Positions 26,901 to 35,100 of a stretch of DNA of 64,000 nucleotides are shown here, in pieces. A program made the translations under genes and the position numbers. The notes under the pieces are model-generated. The model saw nothing but the letters and a program-made list of their open reading frames with translations. It had not been told where the DNA came from and made no database searches. This DNA comes from Glandiceps talaboti (taxonomy: Eukaryota; Hemichordata; Enteropneusta; Spengelidae). The stretch is from NCBI RefSeq assembly GCF_964340395.1, contig NC_135559.1, forward strand, positions 13,956,259 through 14,020,258, written 5' to 3'. How positions within the stretch are numbered: the first letter of the stretch is position 1; every line of letters starts with the position of its first letter.

Positions 26901-29900
26901 GTTTTAAAAATGTTTAGGGTCAGTGGTTTAAACTAGGGTCGGTCGGGTTATCAGAAACACACAATTTCTTTTTAATTTTGCTTCATGGATATATTTAATG
27001 CATGTTTTGAAGACAATGGTTACAAATAGGGGTAGACCCCCTGGATGTAAATAAATGCATGTATCATGTACATTGTATATTGCTTATAAGCGGTTACTTT
27101 TTTTCATTTGGCCCATGCTATAAATCACTATGAAAGACTGAATACCCTGGTTACATATTAACTTTTAATCCACTTGAAACAAATATTCTGCATATAAAAA
27201 TGTTTGATTCTATTGATAAAAGTCTACTTAATGCACCACATGGTATCCTAAGTGTCTAAAAAAAAACCTGTGTGCACCATGTTGTATACTGGAACTATAT
27301 GACATCCTTGTCTATGAAGGACACATCAACTCTCATAATAGAACAGTCTACCTTTGATATTATGCTAGCTGCGTCCCCACTTTTGTAATGGGACAGTCTA
27401 CACTTATTTATGCCAGTCATGACTTTTTGATAGATTTCATGATGAGGCAAATAAGTCATTTTAATTTGTAAATTAATTACATTAATTTAATTATAACATT
27501 GTTAATTTATACAATAATTACACTCAGAATGTTTAGCCTTTGAAATTCAGAGTACTTTAAGAGTGGTTTCCTTATAGTCCAGCAGATTGGTATAAAAATC
27601 ATTCACTTTGCAATAAGTACCAAATTGGCATGAAGGTAAAGGTCTACACACAGATTGAAATTACAGATGGAGTCACTTGCATAAATTAAAAATGGAGACG
27701 ATTTCAAAGATGTCTGCCATGCCATGAAAACTAATAGTATTTTGTTGATGTAGGTAAGGTACCACATATACATACCTGTTCTTCCACAGACTGTTCACAT
27801 GCCTCGTGTAAGGCATTTGTTTTAGTTGATACAAACATATACTGTCTTTGGAGATCTTCTAAATGTTTGAGGGCGTTAGAAACTTCTTCTAACACCTGAT
27901 CACATTGTTTTCTGTACTCTCTCAACTGGTCTACATGTTCTCTGTTGAATAAATAACACAAATAATTCTTTTCAAAAAAAAATATCAAGGTTGTGAATAA
28001 CATACAGGTCAATTTATACTACATGCAAGCCAAGTTGTACACATTTGAAAAGAAAATACAGATTTATTAACAGAAGTGTGACAAAGATCAAATCAGTATG
28101 ACACACCAATGCAGTTGTTTTAGACATTCTCTCAAAATGGGAACAAACCATATTAATATCATAACACAGACACAGACACAGACACAGACATACAGGTGGC
28201 TAACATGATAAAGAGTTTTCTTGTGAGTCACCACATACTTGTAACCTTGGTGCAGCAGCAGAAATTACTGTGCTTCAAGGTGTGTCAAATTGGCTTAGAT
28301 ACATGTATCACACTCCCCCCCCCCCCCATCTGTCTAAACCAGAACACATGTTTTTGTCACAATAAATTGTATAATGAGCCATGCACATGTTGAGTACAAT
28401 CATAACACTAGAGGGCACTATCTCCTTAACATCATGATTTTACTGTATAATCTAAAAATTGAGACATAGTCATAATTATTTAGACAAATCACTTACTTGT
28501 ATGAAATTTCTTCTGCATTTTCCATTTCATTTTCTACTTTTGAAAACCATGCAAAGAACTGAGAATACAAAACATCATGAAAATATATTATTATTTACAT
28601 AAAAATGGCATATTTATCTTTTCCGATAACTTGTTTTCCATAGTATTATATCAGGTTTGACATACCTGTTGAGCATTATCTATCTTCTCGTCTTCCATAT
28701 TCATGGCTGCCAGTCCTTCCGATAGCAATCCTTCATCTGTTCCTGACAATGGTATATTTGATGACAATGTTGATGGGAAGCTACTCACATCATCTAACGG
28801 TAACTACCAAAAAAATATACAAAAAAAACCCCCATAAATAATATGACACAACCCCATGATACGTGAGTGCAAGTGTGGCATACTTGGGGTATTTGCATGA
28901 GTGCTTGCAGTGTTCTCTGCACCCTTACTTTCACGAGGGTAGCGAGTGAAAGTGTAGCAGAAAACAATGCAAGCACAAGTGCAAATACCCCTGAGTACCC
29001 ACACTGGAACTCACGTGGCATGGGGTTCTTTTATTATTACCTATGTTTATCCGAATCAGCAAATTTCCATAAAAATCATACACATAAACATCAGATCACA
29101 TGATTTTATGCTGAGCGAACGATCATGTCCTCATTTGCATATCATTTGCATGCAGGTATGCAATAATGTTTTCGTTACTGAAGTGCAGTGAAAATACCAC
29201 TAGTAGTAGTATGCGCACACACCAGTGCAAGTAATCTCTGGTACATGATATGTAATAATAATGAGTATGATTTGAAAGAGATGTCAAGTATGGGTACATA
29301 TACTGTGTGAACATACATTGTGTATTTATTTCTCTGATGGATTTACTTGAGCGGAATATATGTGCAAAAGGTTTTTTTTTACCAGAAATAACTCAGGTGA
29401 AGATAGTGTAAATGAACTTGAGTTCTAAACTGCAAATGAACTTGAGTTGTAAATAAAGGATGTACCAATGGAGTCAGTGGCCATGGAGTTATATTAATCT
29501 TTATGGATCAGATATGGGTTTTGCACACCAAGGTTATACATGCACAGTCAGTTGTACTAACCTTGTATTGTTCACTGAAATATTTGTGTCTGACATGTTG
29601 TAAAATGCTATAATTCCATCAAATTTTCATGAACAAAAACAAATACAAATGTACATGTACATTCACATTCTCACAGGCAGTAAGTATTGGGACGGTACCA
29701 TAAAAGAGATTTGTGGTTAACAACAATGATACATTCACAGCATGTTCAATGTTTACATGTACATGAAGTGGTTCAACCATCATTCTGATTAAATTCAACA
29801 CTTCTTGAAATCATGATGGCATTCAGCTTTCAATCTGCAAGTTATAGGTTGCACCTCTCCACTGGTGTTCTCAATAGCTAAAGTCCTTATCTTGAGCAAG

Positions 29901-31920
29901 ATTAGAACCATGATTGTGCCCCAGTCAACTTAGCTGTCTAACTGGGACCTGGTAGGATAGAGGTTGCAAGTTTGAGTTTGATCCAATGTGCTTACAGAGA
30001 ATCAATTCAGACTGCAACAGTGTGCCCACTAATGATTGCCAAATTTTGTTGTTGTGAGTCAAAATGAGAAAAGCTGGCATTCCTTGTGAGTCACCACATA
30101 GTAAGAGATAGGGCAACACCAAATTTTGGTGTGTCACTAGTAGTAGAAATTGTATGCGTCAGTGGCGTATCGAATTGGCTTAGAGGGCAACTGGACAGCA
30201 ATGGATTGTATACTCCCCAGGGAACTTAAGAAGAATACATGTAAAGAACCATTATTATGCCACTATATGCCAGGGGTAATAATTGTAAAGCAGTTTGCAA
30301 ATTTCAGCAGTAAGTGTGGGGAAATATCAGTAGTTTTCAATAGTTCCTGTTTGCTCAGTGTTTATCTGGCAGAATTTTTTGCATGTTAATTGCAATAGAT
30401 TGTTTTTTCAATCAAACCAACAATATTGTTATTGTTGAAATATCAATAACGAGACATGTACAAGTTAATAAGGGGTCAATTTCATTCACAAATCAGTACA
30501 GTAACTAGTTGAAATTGTGATTGCCTTGGGGTGCTGATTTTAGGATGCAAACCCCAAAAAATAAATTGGATTGATTTTATTGTACCATATTATATGTATA
30601 GCTACGCAAATACGTTTATCCATGGGTGATTTAATACTGTTCAGGTAGCTGCAATAATTGTAGTGTTTGCTGTCATTTTGAGGGCTTTTTCGTCTGTTTT
30701 GGTGCCTTCTTTCGTTCCAATGTTCAACCCGAATGAAATGCTACAATTCCTGTAACACAAATACAAATAGACAAGATCTCGTTGAAAACATGAGCAAGAT
30801 ATCAGCATACTGCCCTTTTCAAAATGCTGCATGCATTGCTACATTTGCCAGTTTTGAAGGAATTGGGGTACAATGTACCTCTGAACACTTCTTGGGTCTT
30901 GAAGGCTCCATAATTAATGTTGGCATTAGGATATGTTCAATTTTTTGCCAGGTAAGGCGTAATTTAGCAGAACAATCCACCCAACTTTGCGATTCAGATC
31001 TGAATCGCTTCCGTCTATTTGCGTTTGCGTTACAGGAATTGTAGCATTTGATTTGGGTTAAACATCGGAACAAAAAAAGGCACAAAAACAGACACAGACG
31101 AAAAAGCCCTCAAAATCACATCAAACTCTACAATTATTGCAGCAATTGTTCAGTGTACTATATTACGAGTACACCATTTTACATGTAAACAATATCCAAC
31201 GAAAGAGTTTCAACAAACGTTACTGTAAGTTACAGATAGTACAGCTAATAATAGCAAGGTAAGCAAGAGTATTATTAATACGACTACAAATTTTGCATAT
31301 AAAATTAAAAATGTTAATAAAAAATCAAAATGAAAAAAGGGTTGTCATACATATAGAAATGACATATATCTGCACGACTACTAAAAACAATGCGAACCAT
31401 AGTGACAAGAGGAAGTAAAATATGTCCTGTTTCAATATTCATATCATAAAAGGGGAGGGGGGGGGGTGATGTGTAACCCCGGTTTCAATCCATCATTCAC
31501 TCTTACTACTACTCGTGATTATGGTCTCTGCTTCTGCACGAAGATGACGTTGGTGTCATTCTTTCTAGACAGGCCCTGTTTATTCAGATTTAATTATTCA
31601 ACCACGTTAATTCAGTACAAACACTCTAATTCTCTGACAACGTCAACACTCCAATATGATTGATAATTTACAAGTTCTGACGGGACATCCATGTTGGGAA
31701 TTTCTCCGTCAATAAAGTTCCACGTATACAGGCGACGGAATTAAAAATAAAATATACTAACCTCAATTGGTAATGGTCTATTCGATGCTATGGTACTAAG
31801 CTCCATAAAACTGTCTTTCTGTTTGTCGCTTAGAGGAGCTCTAGGGTCTGTCTTTAGTTCCCAAACACTCAATTTCTCCCGGAGTTGTTTCGGGTTAGCC
31901 ATTTTGTCTACGTCCACCAT
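11989..31920 (-). CDS. COG3: COG3, conserved oligomeric Golgi complex subunit 3 (21 exons)
   Basis: COG3 is a lobe A subunit of the COG tethering complex on Golgi membranes, needed for retrograde vesicle docking and glycosylation. Exons in order of transcription: 31762-31920, 28666-28803, 28497-28558, 27776-27941, 26510-26584, 25775-25867, 25276-25404, 24451-24569, 21186-21312, 20655-20746, 19558-19697, 18379-18539, 17849-17987, 17235-17344, 16652-16741, 15600-15720, 14759-14841, 14388-14522, 13615-13693, 12802-12929, 11989-12102. All junctions are GT-AG and phases join without a frame break, giving 819 residues, close to vertebrate COG3. Signature stretches are KLSYFNELG-type exon 5, [16 protein letters not shown] (exon 9), [20 protein letters not shown] and [12 protein letters not shown] (exon 12), [17 protein letters not shown] (exon 14), and [18 protein letters not shown] (exon 20). 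The start could be 31920 or the in-frame ATG at 31902. Exon 13 is Ser/Thr-rich linker. The extreme C-terminus is unsure: CAG|GTCAGT after TAEQ is a good donor, so a small terminal exon may be missing. Confidence 0.95.
13060..13500. repeat. degenerate TGTACTG/TGCACTG repeat in COG3 intron 19
   Basis: About 440 bases are built from irregular TGTACTGTACTG, TGCACTGCAC and TGTGCTGTG blocks. Any long reading frame here is a repeat artefact. Confidence 0.8.
14058..14272. repeat. 49-bp tandem repeat, four copies, COG3 intron 18
   Basis: The unit contains ATTATGAATGCTTTCCCAG and TGCACTTGACTAGACTTTG. The copies are nearly identical, pointing to recent expansion. Confidence 0.85.
15160..15520. mobile_element. 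foldback MITE family, COG3 intron 16 copy
   Basis: The left part folds on itself: GAGTGCTTGCAGTGTTTTCTG against CAGAAAAAAACCTGCAAGT, and CTTTCACAAGCG against GTGAATGAAAG. The sequence after it, with CTCATTTGCATATCATTTGC, matches 29130-29155. Related copies are 28851-29270 and 36085-36290. Confidence 0.7.
16936..17045. repeat. 18-bp tandem repeat, about six copies, COG3 intron 14
   Basis: The unit is CAGCCATGTTGGATTTGA with small variants. The minus-strand reading of WLSNPT-type repeats is not a protein. Confidence 0.85.
18021..18355. repeat. dispersed repeat copy 2 (family of 2224-2640), COG3 intron 12
   Basis: It shares TCCCATAA-CCCTTGCAGG blocks, an AACACATGTCAAGTG block, and GTTGATAGCAGTAAT with ACAAGTGTAC. 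The last part is tandemly doubled, at 18220-18285 and 18286-18353. Confidence 0.65.
18565..18602. mobile_element. relic terminal repeat of the GTCTGTAAGG element
   Basis: AGTCTGTAAGGTATGCTGTG followed by ACAGAGCGCCCTCACAC matches the ends of the element at 42962-43558. Only one end is recognisable. It lies 25 to 60 bases upstream of the COG3 exon 12 acceptor. Confidence 0.65.
19099..19485. mobile_element. foldback MITE, COG3 intron 11
   Basis: Long imperfect terminal inverted repeats of about 90 bases pair around TTTCTGGAGAGTCATTTCAT and its inverse ATGAAATGACTCTCCAGAA. The centre holds CAACCATGAATATATTA. A sibling with the same centre and right end lies at 40165-40465. Confidence 0.8.
19868..20130. 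repeat. tandem repeat, about 66 bp, four copies, COG3 intron 10
   Basis: The unit contains TACTAATTACCAGACTGG, TACATTGTGTTCATC and GCATTTTAGTCACT. The copies differ at scattered positions. Confidence 0.8.
20541..20670 (-). repeat. tandem duplication across the COG3 exon 10 donor
   Basis: A unit of about 60-70 bases, with AAATGCTAAAGCAACCCTG, is doubled. The copy at 20576-20600 matches the exon 10 3' end and donor region (20645-20668). In the copy the donor GT has become AT, so it is not a usable site. Confidence 0.75.
20860..21175. mobile_element. palindromic element rich in ACCAATCAGA blocks, COG3 intron 9
   Basis: Several inverted copies of GTAACCAATC/GATTGGTTAC and of TAGAAGTTGCAT/ATGCAACTTCTA make this segment fold on itself. 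The right edge abuts COG3 exon 9 (21186). A foldback MITE is likely, with unclear ends. Confidence 0.55.
21483..21890. mobile_element. foldback MITE family, COG3 intron 8 copy
   Basis: It is inverted relative to 10232-10650: CATCTCCACCGTATAGTCAA at the left, and TCCATTTGACCATACAGTGG at the right. The right-hand CCCCAGCAG-AGATTTAGCTAG segment is duplicated, as in the first copy. Confidence 0.7.
22430..22830. repeat. dispersed repeat shared with 30520-31180, COG3 intron 8
   Basis: GGGTGCTGATTTTAGGATG and a later GGTGATTCAATACTATTCA block match 30530-30645. The family is unclassified. Confidence 0.55.
24217..24432. repeat. 42-bp minisatellite, five copies, COG3 intron 8
   Basis: The unit (AACTTACATACACACTTGTA, then CAAAATGTACACATGTGGGT) repeats exactly every 42 bases, with ACTTAC at 24225, 24267, 24309, 24351 and 24393. 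Because 42 is divisible by three, open frames with 14-residue repeats appear on both strands; these are artefacts. It ends about 20 bases from the exon 8 donor. Confidence 0.95.
24811..25160 (+). repeat. dispersed repeat, copy 2, COG3 intron 7
   Basis: Sibling of 640-1010. The left edge TGGTTCTGATTAC and right edge GTAACCAGAACCAAAC are inverse-like, and both edges also carry GGTGGGGT, so a DNA-transposon origin is plausible. Confidence 0.6.
25515..25775 (-). repeat. tandem copies of the COG3 exon 6 3' end and splice donor
   Basis: The minus-strand end of exon 6, with ATGAATGTATAGCATATATC and then the donor GTAAGT, is repeated four more times in the following intron. The extra donor GT sites are at 25725 (weakened to GTAAAT), 25676, 25598 and 25520; the true one is 25774. 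Spacings are 49, 49, 78 and 78 bases. Three of the four extra sites keep GTAAGT. Confidence 0.9.
25977..26275 (-). mobile_element. diverged tRNA-derived SINE, COG3 intron 5
   Basis: Colinear with the SINE at 7726-8089: GGCACAGACCTATAGTG, CCTGGAGAGTTTACAAT, GTTGACGGGGGCACA and the head GAATGGTTACAGTGGCC on the minus strand. The 3' tail is missing. Confidence 0.7.
28317..28327. repeat. poly-C tract, COG3 intron 3
   Basis: A run of about eleven C residues. Such homopolymers are prone to length error in assembly. Confidence 0.9.
28851..29270. mobile_element. foldback MITE, COG3 intron 1
   Basis: The first 175 bases form a long hairpin: ACCCCATGATACGTGAGTGC pairs with the inverse of ACTCACGTGGCATGGGGTT at 29008-29027, and the inner arms carry GTGCTTGCA and CACTTTCACTCGC-type sequence. 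The following 240 bases match 15320-15515. It lies immediately upstream of COG3 exon 2 (28803). Confidence 0.8.
29823..30300 (+). mobile_element. SINE copy interrupted by a second element, COG3 intron 1
   Basis: Plus-strand SINE sequence (CTGCAAGTTATAGGTTGCAC, AGTCAACTTAGCTGTC, GACCTGGTAGGATAGAGGTT) breaks near 29985. It resumes near 30185 with GACAGCAATGGATTG and ATGCCAGGGGTAATAATTG. Between them lies a segment shared with 41841-41990. Confidence 0.7.
30005..30182. repeat. 170-bp dispersed unit inserted in the SINE
   Basis: It matches 41841-41990 through AGTGTGCCC, TTGTGAGTCACCACATAGTA, ACACCAAATTTTGGTGTGTC and TCGAATTGGCTTA. A shorter relative lies at 28215-28300. ACACCAAATTTTGGTGT is a perfect palindrome at its centre. 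Class unknown. Confidence 0.65.
30645..31146. mobile_element. 502-bp MITE with long inverted repeats and 7-bp target duplication, COG3 intron 1
   Basis: Terminal inverted repeats of about 125 bases are readable: GCTGCAATAATTGTAG and TTTTGAGGGCTTTTTCGTCT at the left, inverted at the right (AGACGAAAAAGCCCTCAAAA). The flanks are TGTTCAG at 30638-30644 and 31147-31153; including the next base gives 8 bp with one mismatch. That TSD size fits hAT-like elements, but no transposase is present. Confidence 0.85.
31441..31468. repeat. G-rich tract, COG3 intron 1
   Basis: AGGGGAGGGG followed by about nine G residues. It could form a quadruplex but shows no other special feature. Confidence 0.6.
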
Positions 31921-32109
31921 TAACCCCACAATGCATTTCGAAACCACGGAAGTATAACTTTTATTTGACCTTTGACACAGTTTATTTATCGCCCGATTTC
32001 ACAGCTGACGATCGTTGCAAGCATGACACTACTATTTTGATGATGAATACTGGAGGATTTTAAGAATTTTCAGTCTTGATAAAGAAAAGGAGTCTATCAG
32101 AGCGAAGTC
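31921..32109. promoter_or_regulatory. divergent COG3/PARL promoter
   Basis: Only 189 bases separate the two start codons, so the interval must carry both transcription starts or overlap both 5' untranslated regions. No TATA box is well placed for both directions. A CGGAAGT at 31947-31953 fits an ETS-type site, common in housekeeping bidirectional promoters. TTTGACCTTTGAC at 31964-31976 resembles a direct-repeat nuclear receptor site. These sites are motif matches only. Confidence 0.75.
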
Positions 32110-35100
32110 ATGCCTGTTGTCATGTCAAGAATACTGCTGAAACTACAATCAGTTTGGAACGTGAAATTTAGGTAAGATGTTGAATCATGCAGAAGCCGTG
32201 TCCTCATGAGGCTTTAATATGCACTGCAGACATTGTATAGCATGGCCATGATGGGTCAGGCCCACATGCACTTGTTTCCGAGATGTGTTTCACAATACAT
32301 TATCGATAATATTGAGATACTTGGCAAATAATATATGAAAGGAGTAAAATAACACGGGTTTATATCGCGTAAGTCCACACACCACCGGTACACCGCGATT
32401 ATCGGTGTGTGGACTTACTCGAGCCCAGAAACCCGTGTTACATATGTAAGTATATTACCCATTTCATATATTATTTGTCAAATATCTCAATATTATCGAT
32501 ATCTTATAAGTAATTGTATCCAGGATCATATCTCGGGAAATAAGTACCTGTGTTCAGGCCTCAATACAAACATTTACATTGGTAAGAGTTTTCACTTAAT
32601 TTTCATCTCTGTCCAGAAGAAACATTCGTCTGGTGAATGGGTGAATAAACAAACACCAAAGACTCTCTTGAAGAATGGAGGTAGAATCCTTCACATTCGA
32701 TATTCTATTTAAATGCTTAAAAATAAGTTTGCACGGATGTATTTGTCGATTTGCATATATTCAGTACATGGCATGAATGGTGATCATGTCACTGTGCGAT
32801 GATTTCGTCAAAAAAGTTACAGTTGGAATCTAGAAGAGTGACTCGATCGGTTAGGAGTAATGTACTTCATCAAAACCGACCCCCCCCCCCCCCACAAATA
32901 TCAATATCATAAAAATGATGGTGGTGATGGTGATGACGATGAAATTGAGTATTAATATCCTGAATAAAATATAATAAAACATGTTGAATTTGATAATTAA
33001 TGTTATAGCCATACCCATAGATAGATGTGTATTATGTACAAATGTATATTATTTTAATACAAATTTTGTTTATTTTGTAAAATCTAGGTTTCAGCAGTGT
33101 CGGCATTTTAAGAGGAAGGCAGACCAAACATCAAAAGGTTTTACACCAAAAGATCAAGGAAGTGATAAAAGTGAAGTTTCTGATAAACTTGGTGCAATTG
33201 TTAAAGCACGTTTTAAACAGGACAGTCTTGAACACATAGATGTGCAATATAAAGGACGTGTTGAAGTCTCATTTAGGACAGCGTTAAGACCATTCCTGTT
33301 TGCCATTGGGGTAAGAAATACTGTCAATATCACCTCAGACCGACAAACATAATAAATTTATAAGGCCAAAGAAAAAAGAATTGTGTTTCTGATACCCTGA
33401 CCGACCTAGTTTAAGCCCCCAACCCTAAAATTTTTTTTGTATGGAAAAAGGTAAAATGGTAACAATTTACTTCTGTTGCCAGGTATTACTTTTACTGATT
33501 GGACAAATCTGGTTGGACCCACCTAGAATGGTTTACATATTTGTATTACTTTCACTGATTGGACAAATCTGGTTGGACCCACCTAGAATGGTTTACATAT
33601 TTGTATTACTTTCACTGATTGGACAAATCTGGTTACACCCACCTACAGTATCACGATTTACATATTTGTAATTACTTTCACTGATTGGACAAATCTGGTT
33701 ACACCCACCTACAGTATCATGATTTACATATTTGTATTACTTTCACTGATTGGACAAATCTGGTTACACCCACCTAGAATGGTTTACATATTTGTATTAC
33801 TTTCACTGATTGGACAGAGGTTACTCACTAATAACTTTTATTGATGTTTCTTTGTTTATTGTGGTTCTTATCAACCATGTTTGATCAGTGAAACTAAACG
33901 CAATTATTATTTCTGCTGTATATGAAAATCTGTGAAACTGTCACCTGTTTTTCCCACTATTGTTAATAGAGTTCCTAAAAGTGTAGTGAAAACACTGGAA
34001 AACTAAAAAAGTTTCTTGGTTTTACAAAATTTGAAGTGAAATACAGCAAAATCCTCTGAATCATTTGGTGAAGATTGTGAAATCACCAAGACATAATTTC
34101 AACCAGGAAAATGCATTTGTGGGGCTTTCCTGTCATGTGGATTTCGGGGTGAGGGAGAAAAATGAGATACTTTTAACTTAGAACTTGCTCAGGTCACAAA
34201 TAGGACCATCTGAGTCACATTTCAACTGGATGAAATGAAATTACTCCAACAAATTAATTTGTTATTCTTCTCACAACTTTTTGAAAGCACATTTTAGGTT
34301 TCTGCAAAAGTTCGTCACTTCTGTATGGAGATGTTTTGTTTTTATTCTGTATATTTATCATTTGTTTTTCAGTTTACAGGTTGTAGTTTTGCTGGGGCAG
34401 CTCTATGGCAGTACGAAGACATGAGGAAGGCTGCCATGAAATCCTTCTTTGGTTCCTCTAGATACAATGATATGTTTCAAGTACCAAAGTATGGTCACTA
34501 CAGAGAAAAGGTATGCAACATTTGGCATGTACCAATGCTGTGCATCTAATGAACTCAACTGGTCAATCTGTGTTAGTCTAGATGCTATCTGTGGCATCAA
34601 ATCATCTCTTCACCCTGTCTAGCTCAATGAGAAATCATGCACCAAAAGTTGTACATGCAAATGAGTAAAACCCCAACTGTTGTAAACAGTGTATGTAACA
34701 TCCTGAGCTGACTGATGTACCATATTTGGACATGAGATGTACCATATTTGGACATTATGAGATGTACCATATTTGGACATTATGAGATGTACCATATTTG
34801 GACATTATGAGAAGTACCATATTTGGACATTATGAGATGTACCATATTTGGACATTATGTAACTGCCCCCAAATAAAGACTTGATTTATTATTGGGCAGA
34901 ATTCGGTGATTATCATATTTGGACATTATGTAACTGCCCCCAAACAAAGACTGATTTATTATTGGGCAGAATTCGGTGATTACCATTTTTGGACGTTGCA
35001 TAACTGCCCCCAAATAAACACTAACTTATTATTGGTTAGAATTCTGTGATTACCATATTTGGACATTACACAACTGCCACCAATAAACACTGATTTATTA

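Noticed and set aside
30733-31085. Overlapping frames on both strands in COG3 intron 1
   Set aside because: They lie inside the long-TIR MITE, whose inverted ends give mirror-like frames; no transposase motif.
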